A stretch of 64,000 nt of DNA from Anolis sagrei (GCF_037176765.1 NC_090034.1:90304000-90367999), one strand, 5' to 3'. Shown: positions 43,706-55,503, counted from the stretch's first letter. A program made the numbers and translations. The notes: a model not told the origin generated them from the sequence alone.

Positions 43706-44060
43706 AGCGGTGCGCGTTCAGAGCAACCGGAAGTTCGCTCTGTTTTCTGACGTATTCCCATAACTAGTAAAAGGAGTGGCGGAGCGCAGTGACATCACAT
43801 GTGTGCGCCGGAAAAGAGCCTCGCTTGGCGAGCAGTCCCGTTCTGAGGGGCTCTGAGCGGCGTCGGAGGCCTAGCCATGGCAGCCCCGGCGGTTCCTGGT
43901 CCCGGAGTTGGGCCCGGGCCCATGGGGCCGGGAGGCGGCGGCGGCGGGAAGAGCGGGGAAGAGCGACTGAAGGAAATGGAGGCCGAGATGGCACTGTGAG
44001 TCCTGCGGGGATGGGAAGAGGGGTCCTCGGGGAAGCCAGGCCGGCGCCTCGGGGCCTTTA
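43706..44060 (+). promoter_or_regulatory. RBM42: RBM42 CpG-rich promoter
   Basis: CpG-rich and TATA-less. ACCGGAAGT at 43726-43734 is an ETS/GABPA-type site; TGACGTA at 43748-43754 and TGACATCA at 43790-43797 resemble CRE sites. It covers the start codon at 43877. Confidence 0.7.
43877..43995 (+). CDS. RBM42: RBM42 exon 1
   Basis: Encodes MAAPAVPGPGVGPGPMGPGG and KSGEERLKEMEAEMA, then two bases of Leu; donor GTGAGT. Confidence 0.93.
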
Positions 44061-47000
44061 CGTCGCCGTCCTGCTCGTCTTTCGCCAACAAAACGAGATT
44101 CCTTTTGCGTGTGTTTTGATTCCTTGTATTGACAGTGTTTTTTCGTGTAGTTTTATATTAGTGGTTCTCAACCTAAATTCCAAAAAGAAACAAAAAAAGG
44201 AATCTGTACCATAAAGTTAGCATAAGCTATTTTTCCATGAGTGCAGAAATGGTATTAGGTAGATGGAAATTAATTATTTTTAAATAGTAATCATCATCCA
44301 TATTCTGAAGTTTTGACATATGTTGATCTCAGTTTTATGAATTCCTCCATTTATTTGGCTTATTTTATATAAAAGAGCAAGAAAAATATCTACCTTCCTT
44401 ATCTAGCCACCCATTTGGGAGAACTGCTTCATCAGCATCATATCAGCATCTTCATGGAGAGATAATAATAATAATAATAATACTTTATTTGTACCCCGCT
44501 ACCATCTCCCCAAGGGACTCGGTGCGGCTTACATGAGGCCGAGCCCAAACATAACAATACAAGCAATAACAAGTGTTGTTTAATGTTCGAAAAATAGATT
44601 TTCTCTCATAAATATCTTGTTTCTATTTCATGGATTTATGCCCTTTAATGTGGAGTTAAAAATGGTATATGCATTCACTTCTTCCCACTATTTATTTATC
44701 GTGTCAGGAGCAACCAGACAGTTGTATTACATTTTTAACAAAACAAATAAACAAACAGACAGACAAAACACAAATTTTGCAAGCTTGGTAGTTGATTAAA
44801 TGTCCTTTGACCAGTATCTGGCCACTTAGAGTGCCTCTGGTGTTGCCGCAAGAAGATCCTCCATTGTGCATGTGGCAGGGCTCAGGTTGCATTGCAGCAG
44901 GTGGTCAGTGGTTTGCTTTTCTCCACACTCACATGTCATGGATTCCACTTTGTAGCCCCATTTCTTATGCATTCACTTCTTTCCACTGTATGAACACAAC
45001 CACTGAGGTGGACTATGTTGTGATTATAGTAGTTGACTTCTTTGAGCTTTTTTGTTTGTTTGGGAAATTGAGCTTGCTTCCCTGACTACCAGTGAAGCAT
45101 TTTCTTTTTTAAAAAGTCAAGATATCATAGCAAGTAGCCAGTAATGAATGTTGATTGGAATGTTTAAATACATAGTATCAATGCTAAATATTACTTTGTA
45201 CAGGTTCGAGCAGGAAGTGCTGGGAGCACCAGTCTCTTTGCCTCCAGTTGCTCCAGTGGTAGAAGCTGTGCCAGTTGCTCTGGCTGTCCCAGCCGTGTCT
45301 GCAGTGCCCCCAGTTCCTGTCATTCGCCCCATCATTGCCACCAACACCTACCGACAGGTAAGCATGCATGAAGTATGTATTCGGATGTGTGTTTTCAATC
45401 CAGGACACTTGTTGAAGATTCTGCCTTGACACAGAAGAAGTGTCTGTTTTGAAGTGTGAAACAGAATTCTGGACTAGAAGAGGCTTTACATTGATCTAGC
45501 TGCTTCGATTCTTATAGTGCAGTGTGATAATGAGCTCTCCTATTGTCTGGGCAACACAGTGGAAGGTATAGTCTATACTCTAGGTCGGGCCTGCACAACC
45601 TGTGGCTTCCAGCTTCTCCAGTGGTCAGGAATTGTGGAAGCTGAAGTCCAAAAGACCTGGAGGGCCACAGGCTATGCAGACTTACTCCAGCTAGACAAAG
45701 GATTATGGGTGCACTGGTTTTAAGTTACATTTATTGGAGTGCCAGCATCATGGAGGAACAATATATTGACTGGCTTGGAAGCTTCTAGATGCTTTGAGGT
45801 GAATGTTTATAAAAAGTTGGGGTGCCATGAGGCATGGGGTGAGGTATATAAAAACTGACTGGTGGATAGATGGGGAAGGGTGGCCTTCCTTACATTCCTA
45901 GAGAAGCTTCACCTGAATGTCCAAACCCCAGAATATCTTTTAGCTCGTGAGTAGACTATCAACGTTCAGCTAATTGTGTTAAAGCTTATGATATTCTAAC
46001 CTCACCTAAATATAACTTAGGCTGTTTTTCTAACACTTAAAAGACAATGTCTTTATGTACAAGATATGCTTTTGCTTAATGTAAATTGTTTGATTAGAAT
46101 AAAAGCTTCTCCTTTCTATACCTTCTTCATGGACCTCTGTTCATCATATGATAGCTGGGACCCAATGCTGGTTGCGTGACGTGGGTCAGAATTAGAGAAG
46201 CGAAGACGTTATGTTTTTGAACGTGTTTGCATACAATATCTGGATAGTCTTAAGCACTATGCTTGGCTGTTTGTTGCCCCCCCCCCTTTTTTTTTCCTGG
46301 TGAGCTATCTTGCCACAACTCTGTTCCACCCTCGTCTCTCACTCGCTGTGCTGTCTTGGCATTGGGTCCCAGCCATCATACTTTTGCCATCATATGTGTG
46401 CCTATGTGCATAGGTTTCTCATCTCCCCACAGAACAGGAAATGAAAGTACCTGTAGAATCATTGGTGAAAAAAAGTCCCACTAAGTTACATGGAGTGAAA
46501 TTGTGATATTAGCAGCTGGTTAGTCTTCTAAGGTCCCTTGCCAGACTCAAAAGCAGGAAATGGGCAATGAGCTCATTGCATGCAGGAATGGGGAGGGTTA
46601 ATTGTGAAGAAGCACCTGTTCTCACTTGGATAATCTTCATTGTTGTTATTTTTTCTTGTCTTCCAGGTCCAACAAAGTCTGGAAGCTCGAGCAGCAGCTG
46701 CAGCCACAGTAGTGACCCCAATTGTGGCTCCTCCAGTGCCATTTGTGGGCCCAAGTATGACCAATACCTCTCTGAACCCATACTTTTATAGCCAGTCTTG
46801 CCAAGAAATATCCTTGTTTTTCTCATGCCTCCAGTTGCTAGCTTCACCATTGTGTTTTGGAATAGAAAAATTAAATAGCTTAGTAACCTAATGCATAATA
46901 ACCATCATTTATTGGTCATTCTGTAACTAGTCCCATTTTGTTGAGGAGTTATTTTTTAAATTGTATATCTCATCCAAGGTTGTTAGCAAAAAGCAAAATT

Positions 47001-48127
47001 TAAAATAAGAAAACATGTGAAGTAGATGTATAAAATTACAAATATGATCAGTTCATGTGAAAAAAAACTAGAAATCTTAATCAAATAGCTGCAAGTCTTC
47101 CAATGCAGCTTTGTTCGGGACACAATAGTAGACAAGTGTGTATCATCAAGATTCTTTGGTGGCCTGGCAGTGCAGAAGACTCCTTTGGTGCCTTTTTGTC
47201 ACCCACATCTTAGCTGTCTGCAAGACATTCAGTAAATAAGGCTCGTGGATGTAATGTCTGATTTTAAAAATGTCCTTTAATCTTTCTCCAATTTCAGAGC
47301 CATGAGTGCAGTTGGTTTGGAATTCCTTTTATCCTCAGTCCACATGGAAGATAATAAAAAGTTATGGGAGTTGTCATTCAGTAACACATGGGGACTCAAA
47401 TTGGATAAAAACTAAGGAACACCAACCACTATGTAAAATATATATACCAGTAGTTGGTCCTCTGTATCTATGGATTTGCCATCCATAGATTCAACAGCGC
47501 TTTGAAGGTAACCATAAGGCTTAGAATCATAGCATCTTTCGCCAGTTTCAGAGCCATGAGTGCAGTTGGTTTGGAATTCCTTTTATCCTCAGTCCACATG
47601 GCAGATAATAAAAACTTATGGGAGTTATCATTCAGTAACATCTGGGAACTCAATTTGGGTAAAAACTAAAGCACACCAACCACTATGTAAAAATATATAC
47701 CAGTAGTTAGTCCTCTGTATCTGTGGATTTGCCATCCATAGATTCAACAGCCCTTTGAAGGTAACCATAAGGCTTGTGTGGCCCTTGATGAAAATGAGTT
47801 TGACGTCCCTGTGCTAGTGGATGCAGGATGTTCCAATGTGGTTTTGAATTCAATCTTGTTCCTTTTCAGCTGTTCCCCCACAACGGCCTCCTATCCTCCG
47901 CCCAACCTTTGTGCCTCATGTCTTGCAGAGATCTGGTGAGCAATCTAATTATTTATATTTTGCTGTATTTCAAGAGCTTGGTTTAGGAGACCTGATAACT
48001 ATGGACAGAGGAAGAATTGTTTAAAGCTTCAGACAATGGGGTTGCTCTCATCCGTTTTTGGTTTAGAATTATTTAGCTGCTTGTGCTTCCTCTGTTTTAT
48101 CAGTTATTCACGCAATGCCTTTGACAC

Positions 48128-48158
<31 letters not shown>

Positions 48159-51100
48159 CTATGGACAAGATGGAGTAAAATCCAACTTGTCCACAGTTGC
48201 AAATCCTTAACAATGGGTTCATATTATGCCCAAACTAACCAGGAGCCTTTATGGTCTTGGCATTTCTGTGGAAATCAGGCTCTTCCTGAAGGATTTTACA
48301 AAATTCTTGATGATTTTCAGGTCATTTGAAATTTGGAGGGAGCAAACTATTGCTTCTCTTTCAGTTTCAGGCAGCTTTAAGCTGCTGAACATTGTATCAT
48401 GCTATCAAACAACCAGTGGAAAGCACTTCTCAGTTGAAATCACTTTAATTACTTTTTAAAAATAACTACAACAACAGGTATTCCAGGATTTTAGAATAGA
48501 TCTTATTCATCAGCATTATGCGTATTGAGTAATGTTTTTTCTTCTTCCAGGTGGTCCTCGGCCCCTGTCAATGCGTCCTCCTCCTCATCACCAGTCCATG
48601 GTAGGACCTCCCATGCCAGGTCCCCAGGGCCCACCAATGTTAATGGGGCCACCAATGCAGAGAGCGCCTGGGCCACCCTTAGGGGGCATAGGACCTATGA
48701 GACCTGGTCCTCCTGTGAGTACCTTTGGGGGAAAAGGAAGATAAAGTAAAATGATAGGGATATGTTTGATGGACTGAGCTTTCCTGGCATGTTGAGACTG
48801 CTTACTGAATAAAGCATCAGGTTGAATCAGATTAGGTTTTCCTAGGGGAACAAACAAGTACTCATAGAATCATAGAATCAAAGAGTTGGAAGAGACCTCA
48901 TGGGCCATCCAGTCCAACCCCCTGCCAAGAAGCAGGAATATTGCATTCAAATCACCCCTGACAAATGGCCATCCAGCCTCTGCTTAAAAGCTTCCAAAGA
49001 AGGAGCCTCCACCACACTCCGGGGCAGAGAGTTCCACTGCTGAACGGCTCTCACAGTCAGGAAGTTCTTCCTAATGTTCAGATGGAATCTCTCTTGTAGT
49101 TTGAAGCCATTGTTCCGCGTCCTAGTCTCCAAGGAAGCAGAAAACAAGCTTGCTCCCTCCTCCCTGTGGCTTCCTCTCACATATTTATACATGGCTATCA
49201 TATCTCCTCTCAGCCTTCTCTTCTTCAGGCTAAACATGCCCAGTTCCCTAAGCCGCTCCTCATAGGGCTTGTTCTCCAGACCCTTGATCATTTTAGTCTC
49301 CCTCCTCTGGACACATTCCAGCTTGTCAATATCTCTCTTGAATTGTGGTGCCCAGAATTGGACACAATATTCCAGGTGTGGTCTAACCAAAGCAGAATAG
49401 AGGGGTAGCATTACTTCCTTAGATCTAGACACTATGCTCCTATTGATGCAGGCCAAAATCCCATTGGCTTTTTTTGCCGCCACATCACATTGTTGGCTCA
49501 TGTTTAACTTGTTGTCCACGAGGACTCCAAGATCTTTTTCACACGTACTGCTCTCGAGCCAGGCGTCCCCCATTCTGTATCTTTGCATTTCATTTTTTCT
49601 GCCAAAGTGGAGTATCTTGCATTTGTCACTGTTGAACTTCATTTTGTTAGTTTTGGCCCATCTCTCTAATCTGTCAAGATCGTTTTGAATTCTGCTCCTG
49701 TCCTCTGGACTATTGGCTATCCCTCCCAATTTGGTGTCGTCTGCAAACTTGATGATCATGCCTTCTAGCCCTTCATCTAAGTCATTAATAAAGATGTTGA
49801 ACAGGACCGGGCCCAGGACGGAGCCCTGCGGCACTCCGCTCGTCACTTCTTTCCAAGATGAAGAGGAAGCATTAGTGAGCACTCTCTGTGTTCGTCCACT
49901 TAACCAATTACAGATCCACCTCACCGTAGTTTTGCCTAGCCCACATTGGCCTAGTTTCCTTGCCAGAAGGTCATGGGGGACCTTGTCGAAGGCCTTACTG
50001 AAATCCAGGTACGCTACATCCACGGCATTCCCCGCATCTACCCAGCTTGTAGCTCTATCGAAGAAAGAGATCAGATTAGTCTGGCATGACTTGTTTTTGA
50101 TAAATCCATGTTGACTATTAGCGATGACTGCATTTGTTTCTAAGTGTTTGCAGACCGCTTCCTTAACAATCTTTTCCAGAATCTTGCCCGGAATCGACGT
50201 GAGGCTGACCGGACGGTAGTTGTTTGGGTCATCCTTGGAATGTGGGCAGTAGGGAGTTACTCTATACGGTTCTGGCCCAGCTTACTTGTCCGAACGCATC
50301 TGCCTCTGCGTCCCACCTCGTAACTTAAGATCATCCAGGGAGGCCCTGCTCTCGCTCCCGCCAACATCGCAAATGCGGCTGGTGGAGACAAGAGACAGGG
50401 CCTTCTCGGCTGTAGCGCCCCTCCTGTGGAACGCACTTCCAAATGAAATACAATCGACCCCATCCCTCCTGGCGTTCAGGAAGAAATTGATGGGTGTATT
50501 ACAGATTTAAAAAAAAATTAATGGCCAAATTAAAAAAAAGTGGAATAAGTATAACAGACTGATAGAATTGACAGTTAGCTAGACCTTGGACTACAGTCTG
50601 GATTACGTGATTTTAATTGATGTTTTAATAATTGATGCTTAATTGTATGGTTTTAATTGTATTCGTTTATATTTATATATATTGGCATTGAATTGCTTCC
50701 TAATGTAAGGCTGGCCTGAGTCCCCCTTTGGGGTGAAAAGGGTGGGATACAAATATGTGAAATAAATAAATAAATAGCACTAAAGACATTTAAGGCAGCC
50801 TGGGTGTGACAGCACAGCCCCCAATATTTGATAGCTCATGTGAGAGTTGCCTTTGCACTTCTGGTGATGTATAGGGCCACTCATTTTGTGGGGATATAAG
50901 GTTTTAAGCACCCATGGGCAGTGTTTTTGCTGTATCAAGTCATTTTTCCTTGGAAGTTTTTTTTTTTTTACCAAGGGTCACAGGTTAGTAGTGGAAGCAT
51001 CCTTATTTCTCTCTTAATACTCTTTTCTTCACCCATGTAACCTCTTTATTTGGACTTAAGGTTTAAACTATGAGAAGGATTTGTGAGATACAAGTTTTAT

Positions 51101-54100
51101 GGATTGTTTATCTTCAATGGGACAGGGGTGCAATATTGATTGCTGTCTCCTTCTGTATTAGGTTGGGCCAGGGATTCCTGTTGGCCCTTTGGCTCCATTG
51201 GTGCCCGTTCCTCGACCTGTGGTGGCCCCTCCAAAAGTGAACCCCACTGTCATACAAGCTGCTCCTACTGTTTATTCTGCCCCACCAGTGAAGAAGCAAG
51301 AGGTCAGTGAATGTCCCCATGATTCTGCAATGGTATCTATCAGGTGGACATTTTTTCCCACCACTCTGTGATGTGGGATGATATATAACCACCTTCTTGA
51401 GATCCTTGTGCCAAGTGGTTCCTTGTGGGAGTATCTACAAAAAAATTCCCAGTGACCAAAATGCTGTGTTCTCTTCCTCCCCTATCTTCAGGAAGAGCAC
51501 CGAGAGCCGCCACCACCTGTGGTGGAGGAGAAGGAACCCATTGGGCCAGAGGAACCAGTGATTGGTCCAAGCATGCCAGAAGTGGAGCCAGCCCCAGTGG
51601 TGGAGGTGCGGGGCCTTCCCCCTCCTCGTGGGCATGACTTGGTGCCTGCACGAGGGAAGCGGCCCAGAGGAACTGATGCAGGATTTGTGCCTGTTGAGGT
51701 AATTAGTGGTGGCTGCTTCTTTTGTGTGTAAATTATTTTTATTCAAACATATGAAATACATACTAGTAAAATACAACAATAGAAAACATATTAATAAAAT
51801 ACAACAACACTTTTTGCATCGTAGAAGGAATTTCATCAAGTATAAGCTGAAATTTGTCAGCAATCACCTTATATGCCCTGCATTTTTCTACTTCAGCCTT
51901 CTCTAACTTAGGATTGTCCTGCTGATATAGTAGACTGTGATTTCCGTGCTGCTTGAGAATGGTGATCCCATCCTAAACACATAGGATAACACAATTGGGA
52001 GGGGTTCAGCATGAGAAAAGCTGGTCTAGCCCTTCTGCTAGTGGCCATAATCACACTTGTGGCATTGAATTCCAGTGTGAAAAGAGATCTTGGTAGTATT
52101 GTATGAATTAATCACCATTTCTTTCTGCCCCTATAGCCTGTAGTAGAGAGTACACCAGAAGACAAGAAGAAAACAAAACAGGAGAAGTTGAAGCGCTGCA
52201 TTCGCACCGCTGCTGGGACATGCTGGGAAGATCCCAGCCTACTTGAATGGGATCCTGGTATGTATTTAGCTGGTGCATGTTGGATAGTGGAATGTACTAT
52301 TGGGGAAATCCTATTACAGGTACAAGAGGCCATTTACTCAAGCTTGGTGTTTAGTAAATAGTCTCTTGTACAAGTAAAAAGTATTGATATTTACTTCTAC
52401 AAGAGACCATTTACTCTTTGCAGAAGTAATTTACTCTTGTACAAGTACATGTTGAATGTTAGGTAAATGTAAAGGTTTTCCCCTGACATTAAGTCCAGTC
52501 GTGCCTGATTCTGGGGGTTGGTGCTCATCTCAATTTCTAAGCCAAAGAGCCGGCATTGTCGGTAGACACCTCCAAGGTCATGTGACTGGCATGACTGCAT
52601 GGAGCACCATTATCTTCCCACAGCAGTGGTACCTATTGATCTACTCACTTTGCATGCTTTTGAACTGCTAGCTTGGCAGAAGCTGGGGCTAATACTGGGA
52701 GCTCACTCCGCTCCTCTGATTTGAACCGCCAACCTTTAGGTCAGCAAGTCCAGCACCTAAGCAATTTAACTTACTGCTCCACCTGATATTTCTTCTTAAT
52801 TTGCTTCTGGCCCTGATTTTTATGTTCTAAGTGTGGTTAAAAGCCAGGGGTTTTTTTTCAAAAAAAAATCTTGCTTTGTCATTCTGTTGTATGTGGAATA
52901 AATAGCCAATCTGACACTTTTTAAACATTAGTGATAGAGAATCATCCACATATCTTTTGTATAACATACTCACAAAATGGAACTAGACATATCATGCTCA
53001 GCTTGCTTTTATTTCATATATTTTGACAACTGCCTGTAATCTCAAGGGTTAGAAACTTGTGGAAGGTGCGAGCTCAAAGAAGCCCAGCTTCATTGTGTTC
53101 AGGGGTTCTATTCTTTGTTCTTCGCTGTCAGATGATTTTCGAATCTTTTGTGGGGACCTGGGCAATGAAGTGAATGATGACATCCTTGCGCGCGCCTTCA
53201 GTCGCTACCCATCCTTTCTGAAGGCCAAGGTCATCCGGGACAAACGCACCGGCAAGACGAAAGGATATGGTTTTGTCAGCTTCAAAGATCCAAATGACTA
53301 CGTCCGGGCCATGCGTGAGATGAATGGTGAGATGATATTCAGATCTATTAAATCTTGATGTGAGGTACGGATAGGCAGAGATACACAAATTGCTCACATC
53401 ATTCCCAATGCAGGGACTACTCACAATTTGCTAAGAATGGGAAAACGCCAAAACTCAATGGTAGAAGATGTGCTTTGCATGCAGTTGTCCTCATTGCTAT
53501 TGGTAAAATAATGAAAGCAGCTGATGACAGTGTAAACTTCTATCTGAAAATGCTATAAAGCTGCTGTCAATCAGAGTTGCAATTACTGGGCTAAATGTAC
53601 CACTAGATTAACCCATATTCATATGACATATTTTTAGGACACTATGCTGCAGAAAGGGGACTTTTCTTTGGCCCCTTTTTTCAGTTCACCCAGCTTCATA
53701 TTCACCAGCTTGAAGCAAAATAATAGACTTCATGTTCCAGTTGCCTGGTCCATACTGGCATCATGGAGCAACAGTGTGGTATTACATACAGAACCTTCTC
53801 TGTAAAAGCTGTTCAGCAGTGGAACTCACTGCCTTGGTGTGTGGTGGAAGCTCCTTCTTTCGAGGCTTGTAAACAGAGAGATGGCCATCTCTCAGGGATA
53901 GTTTGTGCTTTTCCTGCATGGCAGAGGCCCATGTGGTCTTTCTTATGATTACATTATTCCCACTTGAGAAGGCAGGGTTGGTTACAGACTCAAACTGCCT
54001 AGATATGAAAGCTGGGGAAGGTGGCATGAAGACCATATCCAAAATATTTTGAGCTCACTTGCAGCTAATCCACCTTTGGGAACTATGAGCACTCAGTTGT

Positions 54101-54589
54101 CCCTTTGGTGCTGTAAACATCTGGTGCTTGTACAGGCAAAACATAGTATGTGAACTAGTACTGTGAGGTTAATCAATGATTTTATCAAATAATAATAATA
54201 ATAAACTTTATTTATACCCCGCCACCATCTCCCCCAATGGGGACTGGGAGCTGCTTACATGGGCCAAGCCCAAAGAACAAATTGCAGTACAAAAATACAA
54301 ATTGCAATAAAATAAACAACAACAATAAAGTATAAAACAAATTCCTTGTGAGGCCATAGAGTTTATTGTGAGGCGGTTTGGGGAATAGTTTGAAATGGCC
54401 ACTACCTATGAGTAGGCTTCAAAAGGACTTTCCTACGTACTGAACCTACTTTTCTTTTGTCCCTTTGCTATGGCAGGAAAGTATGTTGGAAGTCGGCCTA
54501 TCAAATTACGTAAAAGCATGTGGAAGGATCGTAACATTGATATTGTGCGCAAAAAACAGAAGGAGAAGAAGAAACTTGGACTGAGGTAA
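43877..54589 (+). CDS. RBM42: RBM42, RNA-binding motif protein 42
   Basis: Ten exons: 43877-43995, 45204-45357, 46667-46754, 47870-47935, 48551-48714, 51162-51302, 51492-51698, 52137-52257, 53132-53326 and 54477-54589. They total 1368 bp in matching phases, 455 residues (human about 480). Residues 1-50 include the conserved KSGEERLKEMEAEMALFEQE. Residues about 50-310 are Pro/Val-rich low-complexity sequence. Residues 354-435 are one RRM with RNP2 RIFCGDLG and RNP1 KGYGFVSF (397-404), followed by a basic end QKEKKKLGLR. The protein is nuclear, binds RNA, associates with spliceosomal tri-snRNP and hnRNP K. ATG 43877 is the first in the CpG region and matches the family start. A segment known in the human protein after FVGP (about 25 residues) is not found here. 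Confidence 0.95.
44462..44576 (-). mobile_element. L2 LINE tail (minus) in RBM42 intron 1
   Basis: AATAATAATAAT followed by TACTTTATTTGTACCCCGCT and CTCCCCAAGGGACTCGGTGC. Confidence 0.75.
44695..44965 (-). mobile_element. Unclassified non-LTR retrotransposon 3' end (minus)
   Basis: Reverse of the family at 42110: GTGTCAGGAGCAACCAGACA at the tail side and the GAGCCCTGCCACATGCACAA segment inside. Confidence 0.6.
45204..45357 (+). CDS. RBM42: RBM42 exon 2
   Basis: Starts after tttgtacag; FEQEVLGAPVSLPPVAP, ends VIRPIIATNTYRQ in phase 0. Confidence 0.94.
45583..45684. mobile_element. Short hAT-like MITE
   Basis: GCACAACCTGTGGCTTCCAG facing CTGGAGGGCCACAGGC in RBM42 intron 2. Confidence 0.55.
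46667..46754 (+). CDS. RBM42: RBM42 exon 3
   Basis: 88 bp after cttccag: VQQSLEARAAAAATVV and PIVAPPVPFVGP; donor GTATGA. The remaining base A joins CT of exon 4 as Thr. Confidence 0.88.
47292..47775 (+). repeat. 254-bp tandem duplication in RBM42 intron 3
   Basis: Two adjacent copies, 47292-47545 and 47546-47775, share TTTCAGAGCCATGAGTGCAG through GAAGGTAACCATAAGGCTT with a few percent differences. Confidence 0.85.
47870..47935 (+). CDS. RBM42: RBM42 exon 4
   Basis: 66 bp after ccttttcag: VPPQRPPILRPTFVPHVLQ; donor GTGAGC. Confidence 0.93.
48000..48158 (+). mobile_element. Non-LTR retrotransposon 3' tail
   Basis: ACAGAGGAAGAATTGTTTAA to TTTGACACTAAATAAATAAA; matches the end of the copy at 28190-28720. 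Confidence 0.6.
48551..48714 (+). CDS. RBM42: RBM42 exon 5
   Basis: 164 bp after cttcttccag, Pro/Met-rich (GGPRPLSMRPPPHHQSMVGP), donor GTGAGT, phase 0. Confidence 0.93.
48861..50254 (-). mobile_element. CR1 LINE, 5'-truncated, in RBM42 intron 5
   Basis: The minus-strand frame is open over the stretch 50240-48947 and encodes the CR1 reverse transcriptase: [45 protein letters not shown], then KDLGVLVDNKLNMSQQCD. 3' end with repeated CATAGAATCATAGAATC (minus-strand ATTCTATGATTCTATG) at 48863-48880. The N-terminal endonuclease part is missing, so it is dead on arrival, but it is young. Confidence 0.92.
50255..50776 (+). mobile_element. L2 LINE 3' end abutting CR1
   Basis: C-terminal remnant SREALLSLPPTSQMRLVETR and DRAFSAVAPLLWNALPN, TGAGTCCCCCTTTGGGGTGA and an AAATAAATAAATA tail. 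Confidence 0.85.
51162..51302 (+). CDS. RBM42: RBM42 exon 6
   Basis: 47 codons after tgtattag (VGPGIPVGPLAPLVPVPRPV), ends KKQE before GTCAGT. Confidence 0.9.
51492..51698 (+). CDS. RBM42: RBM42 exon 7
   Basis: 69 codons after tatcttcag; acidic-proline segment EEHREPPPPVVEEKEPIGPE and VVEVRGLPPPRGHDLVPA; donor GTAATT. Confidence 0.92.
52137..52257 (+). CDS. RBM42: RBM42 exon 8
   Basis: 121 bp after cccctatag: KKKTKQEKLKRCIRTAAGTC and WEDPSLLEWDP, the conserved segment before the RRM; donor GTATGT. Confidence 0.94.
52455..52788 (-). mobile_element. tRNA-derived SINE (minus) in RBM42 intron 8
   Basis: GGTTTTCCCCTGACATTAAG at the tail side, ACTTGCTGACC-type head with TTTGAACCGCCAACC on the right. 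Confidence 0.82.
53132..53326 (+). CDS. RBM42: RBM42 exon 9 (most of RRM)
   Basis: 195 bp after cgctgtcag: DDFRIFCGDLGNEVNDDILA to YVRAMREMN, holding both RNP motifs; donor GTGAGA. Confidence 0.96.
53776..53950 (+). mobile_element. CR1 LINE fragment in RBM42 intron 9
   Basis: AGCTGTTCAGCAGTGGAACT, GGTGTGTGGTGGAAGCTCCT and AGATGGCCATCTCTCAGGGA; the 3' tail is not typical. Confidence 0.72.
54186..54345 (-). mobile_element. L2 LINE tail (minus) in RBM42 intron 9
   Basis: AATAATAATAATAAACTTTA and ACCCCGCCACCATCTCCCCC, then CTGCTTACATGGGCCAAGCC. Confidence 0.75.
54477..54589 (+). CDS. RBM42: RBM42 exon 10 (RRM end, C-terminus)
   Basis: 113 bp after tatggcag: KYVGSRPIKLRKSMWKDRNI and the basic end, stop TAA 54587-54589. 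Confidence 0.96.
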
Positions 54590-54919
54590 CCAAGCAGAGA
54601 TGGTGGCATCTATTTTGCTTCCTCTTCCCAAAATTGCCAATATCTGGCATCTCTGAAGATGTTTAGCCTCGCCCTCTGCTGGGAAAGATGAACATCACAG
54701 GGAAGATGCCAACTGAAGATTGGAGGCACTCTTGCTGCCTTCCAGTCTGAGGCCTTCCATGTTTCGGAAAATCTGTGACGTCACACGTGTCTCCCAAGAT
54801 CTCTATAGACTTAAATAGTGGCTTTCAAGGCTCATGCGGAGGAGCCTCACAACCAGTAGTCACTGCTGGGAATATTTCCCAGTCACCAACAATTTCTGCA
54901 GGCAACAATGTTGTAAATG

Positions 54920-54925
54920 AATAAA
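54920..54925 (+). terminator. RBM42: Candidate poly(A) signal of RBM42
   Basis: AATAAA about 330 bp after the stop, followed by a T-rich stretch with TGTTTATTTTGTTGTG near 55010. Confidence 0.6.
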
Positions 54926-55106
54926 TATACATGTAGCCTTTTGCTTAGTTTATTGGCTCAGATTTTATTTTGTTTGAATCATTGCATTATTTTCTTTCTG
55001 CCCAAAACCTCCTGTTTATTTTGTTGTGAGTTTTTTTGAAAATTTTGTTTAAAAAAATCAATGTGTATACAGATAGATTTTTATGCTAATGGACTAAATC
55101 CAATTA

Positions 55107-55503
55107 CAGTAGATCAGTGGTTTCCAACTTTGTTTTGACAATGGACCACTTTACCATGGATTTACTTTGACCAGTGACCACTCCAAATTAGTACCAAAAG
55201 AGTTACGAATCGGTTTTTGGTCAACTTTAGATTCAGTTTGGTTTGGTTTTTTTGGGGTGCTGATTCAAAAAATTGAATTGCATAGACCACATCAGCTCTA
55301 GTTTCCGATACAGAACATATGTCATCCAATAGTCACCATTTGCTCTCCCACAGAAAGCCATATTTAATAAGCCTCGGCACTATAAGAGGGTTTCACGAGA
55401 CCAGTTGTAACTATGTGGTAATGGTGAGGCTGCCAACCATATTTTCGTTCTTGTAGACCACTTGTAGTCCACAGGCCACAGGCCGGGAACCACTGCAGTA
55501 GAT
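55107..55503. mobile_element. Non-autonomous hAT element, 381 bp
   Basis: CAGTGGTTTCCAAC and GGGAACCACTG ends at 55115-55495, with an exact 8-bp duplication CAGTAGAT at 55107-55114 and 55496-55503. The body contains GACCACTTTACCATGG and no coding capacity. Confidence 0.87.

Noticed and set aside
43434-43707. Poly-isoleucine open frames on both strands
   Set aside because: Translation of the ATT microsatellite at an L2 tail.
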